Assembly: GCA_030063045.1 (NCBI GenBank) | Contig: JAQSEB010000069.1 | Span: forward strand, 1-64,000 | Origin: Pratylenchus scribneri | Lineage: Eukaryota; Nematoda; Chromadorea; Rhabditida; Pratylenchidae | Direction: 5' to 3' | Length of the DNA: 64,000 nt | Program-made: the position numbers and the translations under genes | The notes under the pieces: generated by a model | What the model was told of the DNA's origin: nothing | The model's input: only the letters and a program-made list of their open reading frames with translations | Database searches by the model: none | Shown here: positions 36,867 to 48,119 of the stretch, piece by piece | Layout of the letters: every line of letters begins with the position of its first letter | Position numbering within the stretch: position 1 is the stretch's first letter

Positions 36867-37394
36867 GTTACAATAAATTGCGCCAAAATTTGGAACACAA
36901 TATAAAAATATTTTTAAATTTCTTCACAATCTAAATTTAGGATATCAATTTTTAACCAACATTTTTTCTTCATAATTCCAGAGAAATTAATTTTTTTAAT
37001 TTAAAATATATTTATTATGAAATGTATTTTAGAATTGACCAGCCAATAGCTTTTTGACTTTATTGATTATATTCTAAAGCAATTTTAGCCAATTTATCTA
37101 GGTTTTCCTTCAAAAATTATTTCAAATTTAAACATATGATTTAAAAAGCTTTCAGAATTGCTAATTAAAAACTAAATAAAAAATGAATGATAAAATTTCC
37201 CCAATAAAAATCCCCGATAATAAAGAATGAAATAAATTACAACCAATCCGATTAAAATTTAATTTTTTTTGATTCCGAAATCTTCTAAATTCATTCATTT
37301 TAATAATAAATCAAAGTTTTTATCATTTATTTATAAACTATAAAAAATCAATTCATTAGATAATTAATTACATAATTAAAATTAGTTATTCAAT

Positions 37395-37646
37395 ATGAAT
37401 TTAACAACAACAATTTTGGCAATATTTTCATTGTCATCATTTTTGCTTGTGAATAATTGTTGTGAAGCTATAGGCGGGGGAGGAGGTCATGGCGTTGGTG
37501 GACATGGGGGGGGGGGGGGGGGGGGGGGAGGAGACCATGGGAGCGGCGGCCATTCCAGTGGGGGACATGGATCGAGTCATGGTCATGGATGGTCTCAGGC
37601 GGTGGTTGGCATGGATGTGAGGAATTTGAAAATTTTATTTTATTGA
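37395..37646 (+). CDS. Gly/His-rich member of the cluster that lost its membrane exon
   Basis: An open frame of 83 codons with signal peptide MNLTTTILAIFSLSSFLL ending near CCEA, then Gly/His and Gly/Ser runs interrupted by a G23 homopolymer (37506-37528). GGAT|GTGAGG at 37616-37621 corresponds to the exon 1 donor of its relatives. However, the expected second exon (membrane helix and tail) is absent: the next 650 bp are unrelated until homology to unit 1 resumes near 38290. Just before the donor the family-like frame is off by one base. Either a pseudogene or a purely secreted product; possible acceptors downstream give only a few residues. The G-tract length is prone to assembly error. Confidence 0.5.
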   Translation: MNLTTTILAIFSLSSFLLVNNCCEAIGGGGGHGVGGHGGGGGGGGGDHGSGGHSSGGHGSSHGHGWSQAVVGMDVRNLKILFY

Positions 37647-37649
37647 TTG

Positions 37650-38285
37650 TAGATGATTCTGAATCGGCTAGTCGATACTAACTAATTTCCACAGACCAAA
37701 AAATAGGGTACTGTTCATCATTTTGAGTTCTCTGAGTAGAAAAAAAAGGAACGATTGACGAGTCCACCTTTGTTTCCTTAGGTATAGGTATAGGGTTAAG
37801 GCTGGGATTTGATTAACATTTAACAATGATGATACATATATGTATCCTTAAGAGAATTTCAAATGATTTTACAACGATCCCATAGGTGAACCCTTAAATT
37901 TTTTATACTCATTCAAACCTAAACTGAGTAGTAACAAAAATAGTATAGGGGTATATATATATTTTAATTGTTACGAATGGCCATATCTCAAAATCTTGAC
38001 ATTTTTGTGCATTGATTTAAGGCTAATTCAATTCAACATGCTATTCAGAATGATCGAATTAATAAGGAAAATGCTAATTTTAGCCTGATTTGTTCAGTTT
38101 TAAAAATATTAGATCGATTTTTAAGAAGTCCATAATTTAAATTGGCCAAAACTTAGGTTCAAACTTGTCAAATCACTTTGAAATAGAAATCTTATAAATA
38201 AAACAGACCCAAAGAATCGATTGAGCTAAAGATCAAAATCTTTACGATAACAGAATATTTCGTCAGAAAAAAACTTATTAAATTT
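37650..38285. other. unrelated segment replacing an exon
   Basis: About 640 bp with no counterpart in unit 1, standing where the second exon and intron of the 37395 gene should be. No long frame and no clear terminal repeats. After it, CATCAGCGGATCAAATCTGATCG restores homology to the sequence just at the stop codon of the 32930 gene. Confidence 0.55.
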
Positions 38286-39305
38286 TGCTACATCAGCGGA
38301 TCAAATCTGATCGAGCTTGTCAAATTTATACTTTATCCCAAAAATCCAAAATGCATTCCAATCATCTATGTTAATTTCATAAAATTTATATTAAAAATCC
38401 AAATCGATTAAAAGTTTTAAAATATTTTTAAAATATTTCAATTTATGGAAATCTGATATTATGACTATTGTATAAAGTTTTGGATGATTTTATATAACAT
38501 TTTATTTGCTATAAAAATAACTACAAATTTTAATTTTAGCCGAAATTTATCAACAAAAAATTAATTATCAATATGCTGGCCATCTTTTGGCCATAACTTG
38601 GTAAATATCCAACATTGGCTTATATTTTTAATCTTATTATAATCTATTTTAATCCAGTAAAATGCTTTATAAAATAAACCAATATTTTTATTACAATCCA
38701 AATTAGAGAGTTTCGACCCTAACACAAGCTAACACAATAATGTGAATTTTGTTATAAAATTATTTACTGGAAAATTAATTGGTTTTATTCATCTTACTCT
38801 TTATTAAAAAAAATATAAATTTCGCTAATCATGAATTTGTCAAAAAATTAGTAATTTTTCTTAAAATAAAAATCTATATTGGACAAAAGATAATTTGACA
38901 TATTCTTTTTTTTCCCTTAATATAAGGAAAGAAAAAATTAGTAAAAATGTTTATTTATGTCTGGGAAGAGTCGCGCCAAATATTAATATTAATATCAATC
39001 GATGCATAAAACTTACCAAACAATAAACATCATCCGCATATGTGAAAAACAGAAAATTTTTATTTCCTCTCTACCTTAAAAATAAATGAAAAATTAAAAT
39101 GTCCGAAAAACAAGGCAGCTATTTTTTATCAAATCCGCCCAACCTAAAATAAAAAGTTGGTCAAGTTTAGTCTTAAAAGCAAGTAGATAGCTCTGTGGAG
39201 GGCTAATTTATCCGGTATGAAAATAATTTTTTCCATCAAAATTATATCAAAAATTAATAAGTAATTTGCTATTTAAATAATAGGAAGTTAAAATATTTAA
39301 TTAAA

Positions 39306-39701
39306 ATGAATTTAACAACAATTTTGGCAATAATTTTATTGATAACTTCATTTTTGCTTACCGATTATTATTGTGAGGCAAAGAGTAGCAGCGGAAGCCG
39401 GGGCGGAAGCAGTGCACGTTCCAGCAGTGGAAGTAGAGGACAAGGTAATTTTGGTAGATGGTCATCAGGCAATGGCTGGCATCCAGTATGTAAGAAAATT
39501 TAAAAAAATTAATTATTTTAAATAAAAAAAATATTAAATTAAGATGCCTTCTGGAGTTTCATCATCCTCATAATACTTCTTTCCATTCTTCTTTTATATT
39601 GTTTTTGCCATTGGTTGTTGACCGGCGACGAAAAAAATCGAGTTGTAAACGGACAAATTGATCAGCCATTAATCGATTCAACACGGGATCGAAGAATGTG
39701 A
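39306..39701 (+). CDS. Gly/Ser-rich single-pass membrane protein, copy b
   Basis: Exons 39306-39489 and 39544-39701, with the same splice sites and phase as the gene at 34469. The encoded exon 1 is identical. Exon 2 differs at one base I can see (TTTCCATTC versus TTTACATTC), changing one residue in the membrane helix. A very recent duplicate, or one kept similar by gene conversion. Confidence 0.75.
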
Positions 39702-39841
39702 TTATTACGATGAAAAAATTCACAAATTATCCCTGAAATAAATTCTAATCACTTTGTCTTTTTCCTTCTCTGGTTATATTCATGAAATTTATTATAAAAA
39801 ATGAATTAAAAGTCCAGAGGAATTTTAATAAATATCTCATT

Positions 39842-40037
39842 TTATGGCACTAGGATAATCTCTTCAAATTTATCCTCCACAAATAATGAACCAGCATGAA
39901 TTGGTACCACCATTTTCCGCACCCTCTTAATGGGTCTTATGATTGGGCTTTCATCCATACTTGGAATTTTGATGATCGAATGTTACAATATTCCTGTGGG
40001 AATCAAAATCAACATGGCATCGCATCGCATTGGAAGG
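39842..40037 (-). pseudogene. coding-like minus-strand fragment, copy b
   Basis: The second copy of the fragment at 35005-35200, in the duplicated unit, with the same in-frame stop. See that entry. Not independent evidence of coding, as the two copies are nearly identical in DNA. Confidence 0.3.
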
Positions 40038-40523
40038 CTACTAAATATCCATCAATGCTATTAAGGATTAAATATCAAAATAAAATTTTTTGTTGCCTAA
40101 ACAATTTCCTCGGGCAAATTTTTTTTAAAAATTTTTGGAGTGTCTCTGAGGGATTAAAAAACTTATAAATATGGGAAATATTAGAATATTTAATAGTCAT
40201 TCACCATAAATTTTTTTATACAGCAGTATAAATAGTTATATAACTAATTTATTTAAAATTAAAAAATGTAAAATAAGTAATTTTTCTTCAAAAACTCGGT
40301 AAAATTATAACTACTTTAAAGTTTCTGTATTTCATTTAAAAAAAATGTTAAACTTCAGCAGAGGTCGCTTTATGATTTTCAGTGGTTAACTCGCTAATGA
40401 TCTATATTAGACAAAAATAATGATCCCATATCAATAAAAATATTCTACATTTTTTCAATATACATTTTAAAAATTCAAAGCCATTTTTTTTAGAGCATCA
40501 GTAAAAAGTACTTTTCATTTATC

Positions 40524-43279
40524 ATGAATATCGAGAATATCTCTCATCATCAGAATTTGTGCGATCTAATTGATTTGAGACCGGATTTTATTTGTCAGGA
40601 AAATATGCTAGAAGAATTGAGGAATTTAAAGGTAAATATTTTAAATTAATAATATTAATTTATTAAAAATAATATTTAATTGAATTAATTTTTTAAATAA
40701 TGAAGAAAAAATGTTGAAATATAGCTAAAAATTTAGAACGAATTTTTGGCAATTTTAAAAATCTCTAGTTTTCTGTTTCAGTTTTCCGGTTTTTTGGTTT
40801 ATTTATAAAATAAAGAAAAAATGTAAAAAATTTCACCATGAAAAAATGGCAAGATAAAATTTTGCCAAAATACGATTTTTGCAATTAAAATCAAAATCGG
40901 AAAACTGTACGGTTTTGACTTTTGCTTTTATTTTTTTTGCTAAGCTGAATTATCGGTTTTTGTTTTTAACAAATAGAGAATAGACTGAATCGATTAATCT
41001 ACCGAGTTTAAAATTTAGAAATAATTTAAAATAAAGTCAAATTGAATAAATCAAATTCGAAATTCCTATCTAATATGCCAGTATATCAAAATTTGATTTC
41101 TATATTTTAAACAATTTATCCCATTGCTGTCATTTTATTTCTCATTAAAAATATTCTTATACATTTTTATTTTTTCAGTCCGATTTGCTTATTTTAACAA
41201 AGGAAATGAAAAATATCAAAATGGCACGTAAAATAGATATAGAGGAAATGAACAATATTAAAATATCCAACAAGATGGATTTAGATGAAATTGGCATAAA
41301 ATTTAGCAATAAAATGACGACAATGAATTTTATGATTAATCAGGTGAGGATAGGGAAGGGACAATTCGAATTCGAATACAATGCAATAGGAAAGCGATAT
41401 AACATTTTTATACCTAAAATTTCCTCTGTAAATTGACTATTTTATTTATTAAATTACATCAATCTTTTAAATACATATATGTCTTTAGGTTAATTAAACC
41501 TAAATTTTTACCAATTTTTTAGAAATTCAAAAATAAATTAAGCCAATTTAAATAGGTTTTTAAAAAAAATAAGTATAAGTCGATTTAAAGGAAATTTTAT
41601 ATTTTTTTTTATATTCCTTTATCAGCTGTTACCAAAATCTTTGATTATTGCTTTAATTCTCCTTTTTAGAAACAAAAGGAACACACTGAAGCGAATGAAC
41701 AAAAATGGAACAAATTTCAAGAGGAAAATTTTGCAAGGATACATAGATTTAAAGAACAAATTATTGCCAAATTTATAGTTGAAAATAATGAACTCAAAAG
41801 GGAAAATGCAAAATTGAAGGAAAATATAGAAGAGTTAAAATTGGAAATTAATGGAATAAAATGTGAAATTGGGAAAAAGTGTACAGCACAATTGGTTGAA
41901 AAAATAATTAAGAAGAATGAAATGAAAAAGAAGAGGAAAATGGAGAAGAAAATTAAGAAAATGAAGAAGAAAAAAATGAACATGGTAACTTATTATTTAA
42001 TTTAATTATTAAAGAAGATAGCTAAGCCTTGAAAGAACGGTGCAATTCCGTATCGTATATGCTCTTTTAATTCACCACTCTCTAAATAATTCTCCACCCT
42101 CGATTTTTGAGATCTATAGGTACTTTTTCAATGTGACTTAAAAAATTTTTTATTGCATTTTCTTAGTTCCCTAAAGCTTTACAAAATCCGTTATAATTTG
42201 TTCAAAAAATGTTAACAATTAAGAGTTTGACCACTAATTTTTCAATTTTTGAGAGCTGAAAAATAATTTTCCACAGGGAATTAAAAGAGCATTTTATGGT
42301 AAATGGAATTCCTGGTTGGTTATATTTTCCCTCGTCCTTGTCTCGTTTTCTTATTATTGCAAATTATACAATTATACTTACATTTTTTAATATAATAAGG
42401 CTAAATTTTATTTAATAAATTTTTAGGATGATTCTATTTCAAATTATGTTGACAACGGATATCATGATGAGGAACAGAATGCATGTGATTTGGATGGAAT
42501 AATTAGCTTTGAAAATTCTTGCATGTTAAATAATGAAACAACGAATCTGTTGATTAACAATGGGGCAAGTAATTTAAAAAATTAAAGGAAAGATTTTATA
42601 TATTTAAAAAATAATAATTCAAAATAAAAATGTATCATTTTTTTAAATAAAATTTTAACATTTTGTCACTTTTTGCCATTTTTATTATTATTTTATTATT
42701 TTAGCATTTGATCATTTTTTTGCATTTTTTAGTATATTTTAGAATTCTTTGCAGAATTTTTCTCATATGAATAAAATACTACATATATGAGTTTCAACAA
42801 ATTTTTTTGCATTTTAGGATGAAATCAAAGAAGAGAATTGGCAACAATTTCAGTACAATATTATACAAGAGAACCCATCATTTTATGGGACATTTGCGTA
42901 TTTAAATGCCTATGATCAAAGAAAACAATTTGAATTGTTACGAAGAGAATCATTCAATTATACGGTGGATTTTGAAGAACCAAAACACCGGCGGATGATA
43001 GTTGAATTGAAGCGATGCTTAAGTGGCAAAAAATTCATTCAAATTTATGTGCTGGAACAGGTGCTTATTTATTCACATAAATTATATAATAAACCATAGG
43101 AAATTCTATTTTTTAAAAATTTGTCTAAATTTTTGTGAACTTTTAAGAAATTATAAAATACAAAAAGGAAAATTTTGATAAATTTTATCACATGGAATTT
43201 GCATATTAATTTTTAATATTGTTAGGAAATTTTCGATCCTGACATTTATGACACTTACTTAAAATTATTTAATCATTAA
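40524..43279 (+). CDS. lysine-rich coiled-coil protein, 6 exons
   Basis: Exons 40524-40631, 41179-41343, 41670-41984, 42427-42564, 42818-43060 and 43226-43279, all phase 0, 340 aa. No signal peptide. Residues 40-90 are a Met/Ile/Lys heptad-like stretch. Residues 92-195 form a coiled coil (ELKRENAKLKENIEELKLE) ending in a very basic run (KKKRKMEKKIKKMKKKK). An acidic Asn-rich linker follows, then a compact C-terminal part (FYGTFAYLNAYDQRKQFELL, RRMIVELKRCLSGKKFIQIY). Exon 4 ends GGG|GCAAGT, a GC donor; without that splice, translation stops after six codons (about 248 aa). I do not recognise the family. The basic run could act as a nuclear localisation signal. The 5' exons are duplicated at 35687. 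Confidence 0.7.
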
Positions 43280-43510
43280 TGCGGGAAATTATGTAGCCAA
43301 GAGGATGTACCATTTTAAAGGGCTTTAGTTTATTTATTTATTATTTTTTAATTTTTATCCAATGATAAAAAATAATTATCCATTGACCTAATAATATTCC
43401 ATTATTTTAAAGGAAGATAGTTTAAGTAGAAAAAATAGAAAATCATTTAGAGGATTAAAAAAAATATAAAAAAAGAGAAACTAATATTTTTAATTAAGAA
43501 ATATAATTTA

Positions 43511-44591
43511 ATGTTAATGGACCCAAATGAAATCAAATTGTTTACATATTTTCCAAATATCTCTTTGCCAGCGGACACGTACATTTTACTCAATTCAATG
43601 CGTGCTCTATATAATGATTTGGAGGAAATAAAGAATGGCCATAAAATTCGGGAAAAACATGTGATTTAAAATTTTAAAAAATTTCTTGGGAAAAATATGA
43701 CATTTCACATTTGGGTTTTACTAGGACATCTCTACAATAGTACAAATATAAAAATATCATTTTTTATGATTTTTAACAAATTATTTAAAAATGAAAAAGA
43801 AACAACACAAAATTTTTTTAAAAAATAAAAAACAAAAATTGTTTAGAAAAACAAAAACAAAAAATAGTTTGGAAAAATACTATAAACAAAAATTGTTTGG
43901 AAAAATAAACAAAAAAATGTTTGGAAAAATATAAACAAAAAATATTTGGAAAAATATAAACCAAAAATAATTGGAAAAATATAAACAAAAAATAGTTTGG
44001 AAAAATACTATAAACAAAAATTGTTTGGAAATATATAAACAAAAAATGTTTGCGAAAATTAAATTTTATTTTTCACTTCTTAATAATAATCTCCATATTT
44101 TATTAAGATGCATTTGACTGGCTATTCCAAATTTGTTTATAGATAATTTTCTCACAAAACTTTCAATTCGTTAATAAAAATTTAAAACTATTTTTTAGTG
44201 ATCAAAATTATCAAATATGATTTAACAAAAAACTAAAAAAAAACAAGAAAACTCTTTTATTTTGATCATATTCGTTAAATTTTTTCTAAAATAAATAAAA
44301 TTCTTATGCCAAATTCTGGTTCAAAAATTAAAAAAATTGACGCAAAAAAAAACATAATTAACGAAATTTTAGCCTTCTCTAATTTGTTGTCAATTGGTCA
44401 AAGGCGGTTTCCGTTATGATTACAAGCTAGAATTTCATTTGCATTCAAAAACAAAGCATGTGGATTTTCGAATGCAAACACTGACAACACAGGCGAAACC
44501 AACGCATAAACCCAAACATTTGCGTGGGCCAATTCCAATTGATCTATTCCATTGGTTGAAAGAGCAGATGACAGAAATGTTAATTACATAA
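43511..44591 (+). CDS. small protein, 2 exons, unrecognised
   Basis: Exons 43511-43660 and 44373-44591 in phase 0 (CAT|GTGATT ... AAATTTTAG|CCT), 122 aa. Exon 1 reads MLMDPNEIKLFTYFPNISLP and on. Exon 2 contains GGFRYDYKLEFHLHSKTKH and PIPIDLFHWLKEQMTEML. Both look coding, and TTTTAATTAAG before the ATG is a plausible spliced-leader acceptor. The intron holds an AT-rich tandem array (43800-44050). The pairing of the two exons is my inference; each could belong to a separate model. Confidence 0.5.
43800..44050. repeat. degenerate tandem array, about 22-26 bp period
   Basis: Units like AAACAAAAAATGTTTGGAAAAATAT repeat about ten times. The minus-strand frame across it (Phe/Tyr/Ile-rich) is a by-product of the array. 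Confidence 0.8.
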
Positions 44592-44967
44592 TTTGATGAT
44601 GGATGCAAAAAGCATTTTAATTATTCGATTTTATTTCTACTAAATAAAAATTTAACATTTTTCTTAAGGGAATCTTTTTTGTTTTGTTCAATCGTCTATG
44701 ATAAAAAAATAATTATAAATATTGCATTTTTTTTTTGTCAATTTAATTTTTGATAAAAATAAGAATGGAATTATTAATTGTTAAGAATAAAAAGATATTG
44801 GATAAAAAATTTGCATAAGATGGGCTAAGTTGTTTGAAAGGTATCATAAAATATAAAAAATAATAGATTGTTTTCGATGAAAATTTATTATGTTGGCTTT
44901 ATCATTGACTAAAAAATCATTTTGTTTAAAAAAAACTTGAAATTTTTTTCAAGGACTATATTTTACC

Positions 44968-45540
44968 TGGTCTAAGTAGACCGGTAAAATGTTTTTGGAC
45001 TATATTTCAAACCGGGCCTAATTAGACCGGTAAAATGCTTTTGGATTATTTCAAACCGGGCCTAATTAGACCGGTAAAATGCTTTTGGATTATTTCAAAC
45101 CGGGCCTAATTAGACCGGTAAAATGCTTTTGGATTATTTCAAACCGGGCCTAATTAGACCGGTAAAATGCTTTTGGATTATTTCAAACCGGGCCTAATTA
45201 GACCGGTAAAATGCTTTTGGATTATTTTATACCTGGTCTAATTAGACCGGTAAAATGCTTTTGGATTATTTCAAACCGGGCCTAATTAGACCGGTAAAAT
45301 GCTTTTGGATTATTTTATACCTGGTCTAATTAGACCGGTAAAATGCTTTTGGATTATTTCAAACCGGGCCTAATTAGACCGGTAAAATGCTTTTGGATTA
45401 TATTTCATTCCGGGTCTAATTAGACCGGTAAATGCTTTTGGATTATATTTCATTCCGGGTCTAATTAGACCGGTAAAATGCTTTTGGACTATATTTCATA
45501 CCTGGTCTAATTAGACCGGTAAATGCTTTTGGACCATATT
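44968..45540. repeat. 44-bp satellite with palindromic core, about 13 copies
   Basis: Unit AAACCGGGCCTAATTAGACC + GGTAAAATGCTTTTGGATTATTTC, 44 bp, nearly perfect in the middle and more varied at both ends (ATACCTGGTCTAATTAGACC). The core CCGG(G/T)CTAATTAGACCGG is palindromic. Flanks 44592-44967 show no gene. Confidence 0.9.
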
Positions 45541-45872
45541 TAATTTGCTTCAATAAATATTTTTTCTTACACAATTTTATCAATATCGAATCAAATAATA
45601 AAGTTTTTGATTAAATTCTTAAATGTTCAAATATTTGCATGTATTCAATTTTAATTTTATTTATGTAAGCCTTACGGTACGGCGGATATTTTTCTTTTAA
45701 AAATATGAATTTAATACTGAGAATGAATGTTTTGATGACCTTTATTTTGTAGGATATATTTGCCTGCATTTTGAATAATTCTTATGTATTGCGTGTTTTT
45801 AGCTAAACTTAACAAATTTTTGAACCTTTATTTTCTTATTCACTGAAGTTTTGTATTTTTAATTGAGGACAA

Positions 45873-46095
45873 ATGTGTTGGCAGGCAGCAGAGAGCTGGA
45901 CGAAATTTCGTTTCGTTATCGTAATTTTCTCATTTTTCGTAGTTTTTTTAATTTCGTTTTGGTTTCATGCAAACTCTGCCGGTTGGATCAGACATCAGGG
46001 TACATTCTACGTTGTTCGTTGTCATTTAACAATGAACCGGCTGTTAAATAACCATTCAATTCTCTTTACATACAGGTCCGCCGATTTTGTTGTAA
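45873..46095 (+). CDS. possible tiny membrane protein, 2 exons (weak)
   Basis: Exons 45873-45999 and 46076-46095, phase 1 (CAGG|GTACAT ... ACATACAG|GT), 48 aa: a basic N-terminus (CWQAAESWTKFR), one hydrophobic helix (FVIVIFSFFVVFLISFWF) and a short tail. TTTTTAATTGAG before the ATG may be a spliced-leader acceptor. Without splicing the frame runs 82 codons. No homologue recognised, and chance is possible in this AT-rich sequence. Confidence 0.3.
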
Positions 46096-46424
46096 AAATG
46101 GAAAAAATTTGCATCGCATAAATTAGATTTAGAATTTTAAATTCATCAGGCATCATGCAATGTAGAGATTATTGGTATTTTCTAATAGGCAATAAGAATA
46201 AGATGATTTTGGCGTTATCTAGTCCGACATTCTGAATTGTCCGGATGTATTAAATTAAAAATTAATAAAAGGATTTTTATTTAAGGCATTCTCTTTGGGT
46301 CAATTGCCAAGAAATTATACTAGCAAAAAATATTTCTCATTTTATTTTCTATTGATGTTCATTTTCAGTAAATGCCACAATCTCATTGTAATTATTTCTT
46401 AGTTAATGAAGGAATTCTCCATTC

Positions 46425-46765
46425 TCATAAATTGTTTAACAATCAAGAACATGCACAAAGCTTATCCTTCCTCTGTCCTTAATAAAGTAAACTATTCTTC
46501 AAATGTTAATTTCGAGGCAATTTTCCCAAGATAATCAAACTTCATAAATTTATTGTGCAGCAAATAATATTCAAATATTTGCCAAGCAATTTCCCACCAT
46601 TCAACAAATTTTCAATGCATTTTTGATGTTCCCATTAGAAAGAACCCAAAAATATACATTCCTTTATCCTCTCCCATAAAATCATTTCATTTTGTATAAT
46701 TTGCTTCAAATATTTTCCCATCCGAAAACTTCTCCAAATTCCTTATTTTGCTACTGTATAAAAAG
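46425..46765 (+). promoter_or_regulatory. orphan copy of the promoter of the gene at 54593
   Basis: About 340 bp closely match 53735-54100, including CAATTTTCCCAAGATAATCA, CATTTTTGATGTTCCCATTA and CCTTTATCCTCTCCCATAAA, ending in a TATA-like TGTATAAAAAGATCC. No convincing gene follows (the frame 46774-47106 lacks an early ATG), so this looks like a duplicated promoter without its gene. Confidence 0.5.
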
Positions 46766-47343
46766 ATCCTAAATTGGAATTTTTCAGGAATTTCGACAAT
46801 TCCCTTTCCCGTTTCCCGAATTTTCCCGAAACAGTTTACCATTCCGTCCGATCTTTAATCTACACCTTTTTTATCTCTAGGAAAAATACCAGCAAAATGA
46901 TATATTATATACAATATAAAAAGGAATGTCAGTCAGGCGGTTTTTCAGGTATTATAAGGTTCCAGATGAGAGTTGGGGGATGGGACCTGGAAAAGTGCAT
47001 CGGCTTACCGGACAAATTAATGAATATGAACATGGTTTGGAGTGAAGTTCGATTTGGCCAGGTCGTTAGCAGAGGGGGCGAACCGGTTTTTGGACTTAGA
47101 ATTTGACCCGATTTTTTACTTTTTCGTTTATAACTTTTTTGTATATTGATATTTTCGTGAGGAGTTTCTTTAGTGCCAACCAGAAGAATGGGGGCTTTAA
47201 AATGATATATAGCATTTGGGGCTGCGCGGCTTGGCCTAGGACGAGTTCGTGTTAGAAGGTGCGCAGGTCATGATTTGGCCATATCCCGCCCCAGAGCTAA
47301 CCCTATAGTGGAAGTAGGAATTGGATTATGAAAATTGGAACTC

Positions 47344-47720
47344 GGGGGTTTTCAGGTATAGCGAATTCAAATATGACATTAGTTTTGAAATGCGCGCAAC
47401 GGATGGTTTGCAAACCGGTTCAAAAATGTTCAAAAAGTGGAAATTTTGTCAGAATAAGGTGAAAATTTATATTCGGGGGTTTTCGAATATGGCGAATTCA
47501 AAAATAACATTTGTTTTGATCTCCGCGCAATGAGCGGTTTGCAAACCGGTTCAAAAAAGTTCAAAAATTGGAAATATGGTTAGAATGAGGTGAAAATTGG
47601 GACATGGGGGTTTTCGGGTATGAGGAATTTGAATTTAATAATAGTTTTGTGATTTGGTCAAAACCGGTTTACAAACCGGTTTAAAAATTCGCACACGACC
47701 TAAAGAAGGGTTGGCGAGCG
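47344..47720. repeat. 131-bp tandem repeat, about 2.7 copies
   Basis: Units begin GGGGGTTTTC at 47344, 47475 and 47606 (exact 131-bp spacing) and contain TTTGCAAACCGGTTCAAAAA. A degenerate copy may precede it near 46936. They are followed by a GC-rich block with GGCGAGC-GAA-GCGAGCC (about 47714) and the hairpin AACGCGCC-TT-GGCGCGTT (47818-47835). The rest of 46100-48100 shows no supported gene. Confidence 0.75.
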
Positions 47721-48119
47721 AAGCGAGCCTGCACACGACCTAAAATTGCTGGCCAGCGAAACGAGCCTGCCCACAATCTTTGAATAATTTCAAAATCCGA
47801 ATCTCTAGGGTAGGTCTAACGCGCCTTGGCGCGTTTACAAACACTCCCAACATATAACCCCCTCCCGTATATTCCTTTAAACTCCACGTATTCATTACAC
47901 CCACTTCCCTTACGCCCACTTCCCTAACTTCCACTAGTTAAAGCAATATTTATTGCATTGCAAATCCACTAGTAGGCAATAGGCATACGGCAATAATTAG
48001 TGATTTTCGAATTAATCATGAATAATTGTGATGTGACTATCAATTATATAATATGCCTTTTTTTCCTTTCATTATTTATTTTATTCTACCCTGAATTTTT
48101 AAAGAAATAATCCGAATTA

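Larger units (their letters stand above)
36867..41750 (+). repeat. tandem duplication, unit 2
   Basis: Restarts the unit 1 sequence at GTTACAATAAATTGCGCC. It carries the genes at 37395 and 39306 and continues past the point where unit 1 was cut, into the complete coiled-coil gene. An insertion or replacement at about 37650-38285 makes it about 420 bp longer than unit 1. The right end is approximate, because unit 1 is truncated and no comparison is possible beyond about 41700. Confidence 0.8.

Noticed and set aside
44968..45540. CRISPR-like regular array
   Set aside because: Repeats are contiguous with no unique spacers and the genome is eukaryotic; it is a satellite.
46774..47106. 110-codon + frame after the orphan promoter
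   Set aside because: No ATG near its start and it runs into repeat sequence; not convincing as a gene.
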